This document shows, in pieces, positions 34,044 to 42,327 of a DNA stretch of 64,000 nucleotides. A program made the translations under genes and the position numbers. A model generated the notes under the pieces. It worked only from the letters and a program-made list of their open reading frames with translations, did no database searches and was not told the DNA's origin. Origin of the DNA: Cyclobacteriaceae bacterium (lineage in GTDB: Bacteria; Bacteroidota; Bacteroidia; Cytophagales; Cyclobacteriaceae); assembly GCA_019638275.1 (NCBI GenBank), contig JAHBUC010000001.1:1-64000 (forward strand). Reading direction: 5' to 3'. How positions within the stretch are numbered: the stretch's first letter is position 1; each line of letters begins with the position of its first letter.

Positions 34044-36581
34044 ATGGTGCATTACTTTATCGGTAACCTCGGTCATTTTTTTGTCATTGTTTCGTTTGTG
34101 GCCGCACTCGTGGCTTTCTTTTCCTATTTCAAAGCCACCGCTACAGAAGATCTCAATCGCAAAGCAGGCTGGTTGTTAAATGGCAGAATCGGTTTCTATG
34201 TACATGCACTGGCTGTTCTCGGTATCGTAGTAACACTCTTCATCATCATCAAAAATCACTACTTCGAATATTATTACGCGTACAGCCACTCCGATAAAAA
34301 ACTTCCTGCACATTATTTGATTTCAACTTTTTGGAACGGACAGGAAGGAAGCTTCTTGCTGTGGATGTTCTGGCATGCCGTGTTGGGTATTGTCATCATC
34401 GTTACCAATAAATTCTGGGAAGGACCGGTGATGACGGTATTTGCTGCCGTTCAAGGGTTTCTTACTTCCATGATTCTGGGCATTGTAATTCCCGGACTTG
34501 AATTGAAAATCGGTAGTTCGCCTTTCATCTTGCTGCGCGATGCCATGCCCGATCCGATCTTTACGGTGCAACCTGATTTTATTCCGCAAGATGGTGCTGG
34601 CTTAAATCCGCTGTTGCAGAATTACTGGATGGTGATTCATCCTCCAACCTTGTTCTTGGGTTTTGCGGCCACACTGGTGCCATTTTCATTTTGCATTGCC
34701 GGCCTTTGGTTAAAGCGCTACCGTGAATGGGTGCGCCCCGCGTTACCGTGGTCAATTTTTGCGGGTGCTATTTTAGGCCTCGGTATTTTAATGGGCGGTT
34801 ATTGGGCCTATGAAACGCTGAACTTTGGCGGATACTGGAACTGGGATCCGGTAGAAAATGCCGTGTATGTACCGTGGTTGATTTTGATCGCCTCCATTCA
34901 CACCATGATCACCTACAAGAACAGTGAAACCGCATTGAAGATTTCAATGATCCTGGTGGTGTCGGTTTTTATTCTCATTCTGTATTCCACATTCTTAACG
35001 CGTTCCGGTGTGTTGGGCGATGCATCGGTACACTCGTTCACCGACCTTGGACTTTCCGGGCAGTTGTTACTTTACCTGTTCTTTTTCCTGATTGGTTCAA
35101 TCGTTTTTATGGTTATCCGATGGAAAGAAATTCCCACCTCGCAAAAGGAGACTTCAACGTACTCGCGCGAGTTCTGGATTTTCATCGGGGCCACGGTTTT
35201 GTGCTTAATGGGCTTACAGGTACTCTATCCCACATCCTATCCGGTTTTCAATCAAATCAGCGCTGCCTTTGGTGGGTCATTAAACATGGCGCTGCCTGGC
35301 GATCAGGTAACCTACTTTTCAAAAGTCCAACTTTGGTTTGCGATTGCCGTAGGTTTACTTTCTGCTGTGGGCCAGTTTTTCTGGTGGAAGAAAATCGATA
35401 AGAAAGAATTGAAGAACCAGTTGTTTCTTCCGTTCACCATAGCACTACTGCTAACAATGATTATCATCAACGTTAGCAGCGTACGAAACATTGGTTATGC
35501 CTTATTGCTTTTTGCGGGCCTGTTCACGGTTATATCGAATACTAAAATTTTGTTTTCCATTTTAAAATCCAGTCCCGGACTTTCCGGAGGTGCAGTGGCA
35601 CACATTGGCGTGGGCCTGATGCTGGTAGGCATTTTATTTTCATCCGGATATTCTACCGTGGTATCGCTCAACAATACTGGTATGCTCATCTCACGCCAGT
35701 TAAGTGAGGAATTCAATCGCGAAAACCTGTTGCTGTTTGTACACGAGCCACGCGAAATGGCCGGTTACGAAATTGAATACCTGGGCGAACGCGTTGAACC
35801 GCGACACAAAAGTGGTTACGTTAAAAAATCCGACATTGAATACACCGATGATCCCTTTATGGTTGTTGCCAAAAACGACATCGAATTTGAAGGAAGAAAA
35901 CTATATGCGAAAGGCGACCGCTTTGAAATTTTTCCGGAGAACACCTTTTACGAAATTGAATTCAAAAAGAATGGCAAAGTGGTCTTTGTTCAATATCCAC
36001 GATTGCAGGCCAATCCGCGCTTCGGTAACATGGCCTCACCCGATGTAAACCGAAAAGCCACGCTTGATTTATACACGCACGTTTCCGCACCTATGACGGA
36101 GGAGGCAAAGGAAGACTGGAGTGAAGCGGAGGAACTGCGCATTAAACGATCAGCACAGTTTTTTGCCAACGATTATGTTGCCACGATTGAAGATTTAACC
36201 CGCGTATTCGAAATCAGCGGGCAACCGTTGGACTCTTCATTTGTAGCGATTAAAGCAAAAATTCTCGTGCGTGGTGAGCGGCAGGACTACATCGCTGATC
36301 CGATATTGATCATCGGTACACAATCGCGTGGAGGCATTATACCGGGTATTGTTCCTGAACTTGGATTGAAAATTTCGTTGCTGAACGTTCACCCGGAAAC
36401 GGATGAGTTAACCCTGAACATACAAACCCGCCAGAAAGATTGGGTGGTGATCAAAGCCATGGAAAAGCCCTGGGTAAATATTTTATGGCTGGGTACACTG
36501 GTGCTTATGGTTGGCTTTGGCATTGCCATGGTGCGCAGGTTCCGCGAGTTTTCGTTGATGAAGGCGAAAGGGTTGGAGTAA
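34044..36581 (+). CDS. ccmF: Heme lyase subunit CcmF
   Basis: 845-residue polytopic protein that with CcmH attaches heme to apocytochrome c. Fourteen or so helices; the WWD-type motif is GGYWNWDPVENAVYVPWL (about residues 263-280), and conserved His residues occur in NYWMVIHPPTLFLGF and in WLILIASIHTMI. A large soluble segment (about 555-800) sits before the last helix. The start at 34044 follows ccmE closely. No ccmG or ccmH follows, so these are elsewhere. Confidence 0.95.
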   Translation: MVHYFIGNLGHFFVIVSFVAALVAFFSYFKATATEDLNRKAGWLLNGRIGFYVHALAVLGIVVTLFIIIKNHYFEYYYAYSHSDKKLPAHYLISTFWNGQEGSFLLWMFWHAVLGIVIIVTNKFWEGPVMTVFAAVQGFLTSMILGIVIPGLELKIGSSPFILLRDAMPDPIFTVQPDFIPQDGAGLNPLLQNYWMVIHPPTLFLGFAATLVPFSFCIAGLWLKRYREWVRPALPWSIFAGAILGLGILMGGYWAYETLNFGGYWNWDPVENAVYVPWLILIASIHTMITYKNSETALKISMILVVSVFILILYSTFLTRSGVLGDASVHSFTDLGLSGQLLLYLFFFLIGSIVFMVIRWKEIPTSQKETSTYSREFWIFIGATVLCLMGLQVLYPTSYPVFNQISAAFGGSLNMALPGDQVTYFSKVQLWFAIAVGLLSAVGQFFWWKKIDKKELKNQLFLPFTIALLLTMIIINVSSVRNIGYALLLFAGLFTVISNTKILFSILKSSPGLSGGAVAHIGVGLMLVGILFSSGYSTVVSLNNTGMLISRQLSEEFNRENLLLFVHEPREMAGYEIEYLGERVEPRHKSGYVKKSDIEYTDDPFMVVAKNDIEFEGRKLYAKGDRFEIFPENTFYEIEFKKNGKVVFVQYPRLQANPRFGNMASPDVNRKATLDLYTHVSAPMTEEAKEDWSEAEELRIKRSAQFFANDYVATIEDLTRVFEISGQPLDSSFVAIKAKILVRGERQDYIADPILIIGTQSRGGIIPGIVPELGLKISLLNVHPETDELTLNIQTRQKDWVVIKAMEKPWVNILWLGTLVLMVGFGIAMVRRFREFSLMKAKGLE

Positions 36582-36698
36582 CTTTGTTTGCGAAAACTGA
36601 ACCCCGGAAAAATCAATCTCTGGTTCCTCTGCGCATACTCCGCGGCAAAAGAGGCAGGGTTGTCAAAAAAATCCTAACTTAGAATAAAATGAGCCATT

Positions 36699-36726
36699 CG
36701 CAGAGTCCCCTGCGGGAGACTCTTCG
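36699..36726. repeat. Palindromic repeat upstream of the CPBP gene
   Basis: AGAGTCCC-CTGC-GGGAGACTCT (36702-36723) forms an imperfect stem. It shares CGCAGAGTC with the perfect palindrome at 37459-37484. The two flank the CPBP gene. Confidence 0.6.
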
Positions 36727-36770
36727 AGGAATACAAAGAAGAGCTAAATGAATGAAAGCTTCAATCTTTT

Positions 36771-37442
36771 ATGATTGGCCGGTGGCGTGGGGGTAGATTC
36801 GAACGGCCATCGAACCTATCTATTGTGGGTATTTCTGTAATTCTTCTTGTTTTTTCATCTATCTATGGATTTATCCTTGATGCTCCGTCAGAAAATCCGT
36901 TAGAACATTCGCAAAGACCAACAATTTTGTTCTCAATTATTAATGCTCTGTTCATATCCCCAATTGTAGAAGAGGTAGGGTTTCGATTTTTTCTTACCAA
37001 GTTTAGCGTTAATAAATTTATTATATCTGTTTCGATTTTACTTGGTTACACAGTATCGATCTTTTGCAACCTTTTGCAAATTGAGTTACTAGATTTTGTT
37101 TTAATTGAAACTAGTTATGATGTTGTTTTGATAACCGGCTTGTTGATGTTTTTACTTTTACTACTTTTTAGGAGTGTCTTATCAAGAATAGAAACCTTTT
37201 GGGATCAAAACTTTCTGATTATTTTTTATCTTATTTCAATATTTTTCGCGTTTCTTCATATAAGAATGGATAATGTTAATGTGTCTAATTTTATAATAGA
37301 GATAGCCAGCATAGTGCCAATTTTATTATTTAGCTTTATCGCTGGGTTTATTCGTATTAGATATTCTATTATTCATAGTTTGATTTTTCATTCTTGCTTC
37401 AATTTACCAATGGTTTTGATACTACTACTTCTTCTTGTTTAG
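36771..37442 (+). CDS. CPBP family intramembrane metalloprotease (Abi/CAAX-like)
   Basis: 223 residues with six or seven helices. The CPBP motifs are present: EEVGFR (Glu67, Glu68, Arg72), FAFLHIRMDN with its His, and HSLIFHSCFN with the second His and Asn. Relatives cleave prenylated or membrane proteins, or act in bacteriocin immunity. The gene is clearly more AT-rich than its neighbours, and palindromic repeats lie on both sides, suggesting transfer. The N-terminus is uncertain: another frame starting at 36752 reads MKASIFYDWPVAWG up to a stop after a run of five G (36789-36793), so a frameshift there is possible. Confidence 0.8.
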   Translation: MIGRWRGGRFERPSNLSIVGISVILLVFSSIYGFILDAPSENPLEHSQRPTILFSIINALFISPIVEEVGFRFFLTKFSVNKFIISVSILLGYTVSIFCNLLQIELLDFVLIETSYDVVLITGLLMFLLLLLFRSVLSRIETFWDQNFLIIFYLISIFFAFLHIRMDNVNVSNFIIEIASIVPILLFSFIAGFIRIRYSIIHSLIFHSCFNLPMVLILLLLLV

Positions 37443-37458
37443 TATTGATTCATTTCCC

Positions 37459-37484
37459 CGCAGAGTCTCCGTAGGGACTCTGCG
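37459..37484. repeat. Perfect palindrome downstream of the CPBP gene
   Basis: CGCAGAGTC (37459-37467) and GACTCTGCG (37476-37484) form a perfect 9-bp stem with an 8-base loop. It lies 17 bases after the CPBP stop and could terminate that gene, although no T-run follows. Confidence 0.65.
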
Positions 37485-37566
37485 ACAAGCAACACCACAA
37501 CCCCCGAAACCTTATCCCCAACTCTCCGTTTCAGAGCCTATAACCCGTAAGGGAAACCCAATCCTT

Positions 37567-39975
37567 ATGCTAAAAAACTACTTACTGGTTGCGTTTCGCA
37601 ACATTAGCCGCCAGCGTTTTTACGCGTTTTTGAATGTGTTGGGGTTAACGGTGGGCATTGCCTCCTGCCTGTTTATAACCCTGTATGTGAAAGATGAACT
37701 GAGTTACGACCGGTTTCACCAAGATGCCGACCGGATTTACCGGGTAAACCTCGATGCCAAACTTTCAGCCCAGGAAATTGCTGTTGCTGTTTCGTGTCCG
37801 CCTATGGCTGGTGCGCTCATTAATGAAGTGCCGGAGGTAGAGAGTGCATTGCGCGTAGCACAAAACAATGGCGTGGTGATGAAGTATGGAGAAAATGCAT
37901 TCACGCAGGAGAAAGCATTTCTGGCGGATTCGAACTTTTTTACATTCTTCAGTTTTCCATTGCTGGAAGGCAATGCAAAAACCGCGTTGCGCGAACCCAA
38001 CACCCTGGTGTTAACCGAGCGCACGGCAAAGAAATTTTTTGGAGAGGAAAAGGCGCTTGGTAAACTGCTTACGGTAGGCAATGATACAACCACGTATGTG
38101 GTTACGGGCATCGCCCAAAATCCACCATCCAATGCACACTTTGGGTTTGAGGTAATTCTTTCAGGAGTTTCAACGCCAGCCTTTCAGGATCCCATCTGGA
38201 TGAACAACTACATCGCCACGTATTTTAAAATTCACAAGAATGCTTCACCTGCTGTGGTGAAAGAAAAAATAGACGGGCTTACAATCAAGTACATTGGTCC
38301 GGAAGTCGAACGCTTTATGGGCATGTCGCTGGAGCAATTCAAGCAACAAGGCAGCAAGTTTGGCTATACGCTTATTCCGTTAACCGATATTCACTTGCAT
38401 TCCAATTACCAGGCAGAGATTGAAGCGCAGGGCGACATTCAGTATGTGTATCTCTTTTCTGTGATTGCTATTTTCATTCTGATCATTGCGTGTATCAACT
38501 TCATGAATTTGGCCACAGCCCGTTCAGCCGGTCGAGCGAAAGAAGTGGGCTTACGTAAAACATTGGGCTCATTGAGCAGCCACCTGATCGCACAGTTTTT
38601 AGCTGAATCATTTCTGTTCAGTTTAATTGCCGCAACACTGGCACTGGGTGCAGTATACGCCCTGCTTCCGCTCTTCAACACACTTGCTGGCAAAGAACTT
38701 CTTTTTGAAAGTCTGCTGAGTACCGAATTACTGATTATGCTCGTAGCGGTTATTTTGGTAGTTGGTCTGCTGGCAGGAAGTTATCCGGCATTTTACCTCA
38801 CTTCGTTCAGGGTAACAGAAGTGTTGAAAGGAAAAGTGCGTGAAGGCATGAAGGGTGGCTCTGTTCGCAGCGGACTGGTGGTTTTTCAATTCACGGTTTC
38901 TATTGTGTTGATAATTGCCACTACGGTAATCTTTCAGCAGATGCAGTATGTGCAGAATAAAAATCTGGGATTAAACCGTGACAATGTATTGGTGCTGTCG
39001 AATACCGGTCAGTTAAGATCAAATGCGCAGCCGTTGAAGCAGGCTATCGCGGACCAGAGTGGTATAGTTACAGCCAGTTACACGAATTCCGTTCCTTCGT
39101 TGAACACAGAGGGTGCAAGTCCGTTCCGCATTGAAGGTTCGGAAGAAGATCATTTGGTGGTTCGGTATTTTGCTGATTACGATCAGGTTGAGACGATGGG
39201 CTACACGTTAATGGAAGGAAGGTATTTCTCACGCGATTTTCCAACCGATACGGCTGCCATTGTTATCAACGCAGCACTCATGAATGAGCTGGGTTGGAAA
39301 GAAGCAGTTGGAAAAGATTTGTATGGCTTCAATCAGGGAGGCCGTGTTCCTTACCGGATTGTTGGTGTGGTAAAAGATTTTCATTTCGAATCGTTGCGCA
39401 ACAACGTTCGTCCGATGGCCATGTTTTTGAATACGGGCAATGCCAATTACTTGACCGTGCGCATCAACGGTAACCCGCAGGAAGCAGTTGCTATTGTAGA
39501 AAATTTATGGAAGCAATATGCAGGCAATGAGCCGTTCGAATATTCTTTCCTCGACCAGAATTTTGACGCGTTGTTCCGCAGCGAGCAACGATTGGGAAAT
39601 TTGTTCACCACGTTTACCGTGCTCGCTATTTTAATTGCTTCGCTTGGATTGATTGGCCTGGCTGCCTTCACGGCCGAGAAACGAACCAAAGAACTGGGCA
39701 TTCGCAAAGTGTTGGGTGCGTCTGAATTTAGTTTGGTCAATCTGCTTTCGAAAGAGTTTACCAAGCTTGTATTGATTGCGTTGGTATTGGCCATTTTTCC
39801 AGCTTGGTATTTTGCTTCGCAGTGGTTGCAGGGTTTTGCGTTTCGCGTTGAGTTGAGTGTGTGGATTTTTGTGGCGGCCGGTGCGCTTTCGCTGCTGGTG
39901 GCGTTGTTATGTGTGGTGTTTCAGGCGCTGCGCACCGCACGCATTAATCCGGCAAAGTCGTTGAGGTATGAATGA
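37567..39975 (+). CDS. MacB/FtsX-type ABC transporter permease
   Basis: 802 residues from ATG 37567; I reject a longer reading from 37435 because it covers the palindrome. MacB_PCD periplasmic domain 1 (about 20-245), an FtsX permease block (about 290-405), a second periplasmic domain (about 430-660) and a second FtsX block (about 685-795, with TKELGIRKVLGAS). The opening MLKNYLLVAFRNISRQR is shared by a large paralogous family in Cytophagales, which work with a separate ATPase. No ATPase gene is adjacent. A terminator follows. Confidence 0.9.
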   Translation: MLKNYLLVAFRNISRQRFYAFLNVLGLTVGIASCLFITLYVKDELSYDRFHQDADRIYRVNLDAKLSAQEIAVAVSCPPMAGALINEVPEVESALRVAQNNGVVMKYGENAFTQEKAFLADSNFFTFFSFPLLEGNAKTALREPNTLVLTERTAKKFFGEEKALGKLLTVGNDTTTYVVTGIAQNPPSNAHFGFEVILSGVSTPAFQDPIWMNNYIATYFKIHKNASPAVVKEKIDGLTIKYIGPEVERFMGMSLEQFKQQGSKFGYTLIPLTDIHLHSNYQAEIEAQGDIQYVYLFSVIAIFILIIACINFMNLATARSAGRAKEVGLRKTLGSLSSHLIAQFLAESFLFSLIAATLALGAVYALLPLFNTLAGKELLFESLLSTELLIMLVAVILVVGLLAGSYPAFYLTSFRVTEVLKGKVREGMKGGSVRSGLVVFQFTVSIVLIIATTVIFQQMQYVQNKNLGLNRDNVLVLSNTGQLRSNAQPLKQAIADQSGIVTASYTNSVPSLNTEGASPFRIEGSEEDHLVVRYFADYDQVETMGYTLMEGRYFSRDFPTDTAAIVINAALMNELGWKEAVGKDLYGFNQGGRVPYRIVGVVKDFHFESLRNNVRPMAMFLNTGNANYLTVRINGNPQEAVAIVENLWKQYAGNEPFEYSFLDQNFDALFRSEQRLGNLFTTFTVLAILIASLGLIGLAAFTAEKRTKELGIRKVLGASEFSLVNLLSKEFTKLVLIALVLAIFPAWYFASQWLQGFAFRVELSVWIFVAAGALSLLVALLCVVFQALRTARINPAKSLRYE

Positions 39976-39996
39976 TGCTTTTGTTGTATGAAATAA

Positions 39997-40030
39997 AAAA
40001 TGCCGGAGTTTTATTCCGGCATTTTCTTTT
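39997..40030. terminator. Bidirectional terminator between the ABC permease and APC permease genes
   Basis: AAAATGCCGG (39997-40006) and CCGGCATTTT (40015-40024) form a perfect stem flanked by A- and T-runs on both strands, placed between the ends of two convergent genes. Confidence 0.85.
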
Positions 40031-40047
40031 TCTAAGCGAAACTGAAT

Positions 40048-41559
40048 TTAATATCGCGCATGAAATCTTCCATACAGGAAGTAGATAACCGCACCAATCG
40101 CCAACCAGCCCAATGCGATAACAAAGGTTAATGGATTAAGGAAAGCCATTACACCTGTACAACATACAATGCCTAAGATTGGAACAACCGGAAACAGCGG
40201 AGTCTTGAACGGGCGCACCAGGTTAGGTTCTTTGTAACGCAGAAGCAATACGCCCACGCACACCAGGATGAACGCCAGCAATGTTCCGATGGAAACCAAT
40301 TCACCAAGTACACCAATAGGTAGCAGTCCTGATGCAATCATGGCTACTGATCCGGTGATGATGGTTGAGGTAATGGGTGTTCCGAATTTTGAATGAATGT
40401 TGGAGAAGGATTTGAAAAACAACCCATCATTCGCCATCGAATAAAAGATACGGGTTTGGCCCATCAGCATAACAAGAATAACAGAAGTAAGACCGGCAAT
40501 GGCGCCTATCTTAATAAGCGGACTTAGCCAACGTAATCCTTCACCGGCTTTATCAATGGCAACAGCGATAGGAGCAGCCGTGTTCAGCTCGGTATAATTG
40601 GCAATACCTGTCATCACCAAGGCAACCAGAATGTAAACAATCGTACACACGAACAGTGATCCTAAAATTCCCCAAGGCATATCTTTCTGCGGATTCTTGG
40701 CTTCCTGTGCTGCAGTAGACACGGCATCAAAACCGATGTATGCAAAGAAGATTACAGCAGATGCCCTGAAAATGCCGGAGATACCAAAGTCGCCAAAGCT
40801 GCCGGTGTTATCCGGAATGAACGGAACCCAGTTATCAGCATTGATGTAGCCCCATCCGAAAGCAACAAACAACAGGATCACCGTAAGTTTAATGGCCACC
40901 ACAATGTTGTTGAACGTTGCCGATTCTTTAATGCCGCGCACCAGTAATATTGTTACTAAAAATACAATCAACATGGCCGGCAGATTCATCCACGTGGTTA
41001 CTTGTGGAAGTGAATCCACGAGAATTCCTTTTATTTGAAGTGAACTTGCCAGTTCAGGTGAGTAGGCTTCCCATCCATCCGGGGTTTGAATTAATCGTGT
41101 TCCGGTTGCTGCAACTAATTCGGGCGGTAACGCAATGCCCAGGTTCTTATCCAAAAAACTGACTACATAACCCGACCATCCCACAGCAACGGTTGATCCG
41201 GCAAAGAGGTATTCCAAAATCAAGGCCCAGCCGATAACCCAAGCCACTCCGCGACCCATGGTAGCATAGGCGTACGTGTAGGCACTTCCGGCAATCGGAA
41301 TCATAGATGCAAACTCGGCATAACACAAGCCGGCAAAAGCACACGCCAAGGCAGAGACAATAAAGGAAAGTGTAACGGCAGGGCCGGCATAAACCGCTGC
41401 TGCCTGGCCGGTGAGCACGAATATACCCGCTCCGATAATGGCGCCAACACCAAGAGCAATAAGATTAAATTTTCCGAGGGTCCGTTTTAAACCATGGCTC
41501 GAGCCTGATTCTTCCATCAGCACCGACATGGGTTTTCGGGAAAACAAAGGATTTGACAT
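40048..41559 (-). CDS. APC family amino acid permease
   Basis: 503-residue inner-membrane permease with 12-14 helices. The first-helix signature GVGAIIGAGIFVLTGQAAA and the consensus region SFIVSALACAFAGLCYAEFAS match the cationic-amino-acid transporter (YfnA/CAT-like) group. The long segment 150-185 is periplasmic. A good terminator lies between it and the convergent permease gene; no partner genes suggest a substrate. Transport of a cationic or neutral amino acid is family-level inference. Confidence 0.9.
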   Translation of the reverse strand: MSNPLFSRKPMSVLMEESGSSHGLKRTLGKFNLIALGVGAIIGAGIFVLTGQAAAVYAGPAVTLSFIVSALACAFAGLCYAEFASMIPIAGSAYTYAYATMGRGVAWVIGWALILEYLFAGSTVAVGWSGYVVSFLDKNLGIALPPELVAATGTRLIQTPDGWEAYSPELASSLQIKGILVDSLPQVTTWMNLPAMLIVFLVTILLVRGIKESATFNNIVVAIKLTVILLFVAFGWGYINADNWVPFIPDNTGSFGDFGISGIFRASAVIFFAYIGFDAVSTAAQEAKNPQKDMPWGILGSLFVCTIVYILVALVMTGIANYTELNTAAPIAVAIDKAGEGLRWLSPLIKIGAIAGLTSVILVMLMGQTRIFYSMANDGLFFKSFSNIHSKFGTPITSTIITGSVAMIASGLLPIGVLGELVSIGTLLAFILVCVGVLLLRYKEPNLVRPFKTPLFPVVPILGIVCCTGVMAFLNPLTFVIALGWLAIGAVIYFLYGRFHARY

Positions 41560-41655
41560 TCGTAAAATGTTTAGGGTTTGAATGAGTTAAGGCCCTAAAA
41601 GTAATAAGAATACCGGTTCGCGGAGCTAATTTTCAGGATAAGGAAAATGCGCTGG

Positions 41656-42324
41656 TTAAGCGGCTGGTGGCGTGTTTTGTGAGGATTCGGCAGTAATGGA
41701 GTCAGCATTATCTGACGGCACCTCAGCATTTTCGGTTTTCGGAGTTGGAGCTTCCTTAAAAAATTTCTTCTGCATAATCAGGATGGTAACCACACCCAGA
41801 AATATAGAAGAGTCGGCAATGTTGAACACCGGACTAAAAAACTCGAAATACTTTCCGCCCAGGTAAGGCACCCAATCCGGCCAAACAAATTCAAAAATCG
41901 GGAAGTAGAGCATGTCAATTACCTGGCCATGGAACCAGGGTGTTGGTGCTTCTGCCGGGGCGTTGCCCAGCAATACGCCATAAAATGTGCTGTCAATTAC
42001 GTTACCCACAGCACCGCCCAGTATCAATCCCATGCACCACAAAAAGCCGGTATGCATATTTCGCTCCGCCATTTTCAACAGGTACCACGAGATACCAAAC
42101 ATGGCCATAATGCGAAACAGGGTGAGGGCAAGCTTTCCAAATTCGCTCTCCCACTTTATGCCAAAGGCCATACCCGGGTTTAACAAATAATGAATCCGAA
42201 ACCAATCGCCAATTACGTTGATTTCTTCATGCAGGTACATGTTGTTAAAGACAAGCATCTTGGAAGTCTGGTCAAGAACAATGACCATGAACGCGAGCAG
42301 AAAGTAGCGGTATGAAGCAGCCAT
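41656..42324 (-). CDS. lspA: Lipoprotein signal peptidase (signal peptidase II)
   Basis: 222-residue inner-membrane aspartyl protease that removes signal peptides from diacylglyceryl-modified prolipoproteins. Four helices; catalytic Asp111 in GGAVGNVIDSTFYG and Asp171 in FNIADSSIFLG, with the conserved Asn of LLNPGMAFG. A hydrophilic C-terminal tail of about 35 residues (rich in Glu/Thr/Asn) is an extension relative to E. coli. Three bases after ileS, as in many Bacteroidota. Many lipoproteins in this window are its likely substrates. Confidence 0.95.
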   Translation of the reverse strand: MAASYRYFLLAFMVIVLDQTSKMLVFNNMYLHEEINVIGDWFRIHYLLNPGMAFGIKWESEFGKLALTLFRIMAMFGISWYLLKMAERNMHTGFLWCMGLILGGAVGNVIDSTFYGVLLGNAPAEAPTPWFHGQVIDMLYFPIFEFVWPDWVPYLGGKYFEFFSPVFNIADSSIFLGVVTILIMQKKFFKEAPTPKTENAEVPSDNADSITAESSQNTPPAA

Positions 42325-42327
42325 GAA

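Noticed and set aside
37435..37566. Longer N-terminus of the ABC permease
   Set aside because: It would translate the palindrome at 37459-37484 and lacks the family start MLKNYLLVAFRN, which begins at 37567.
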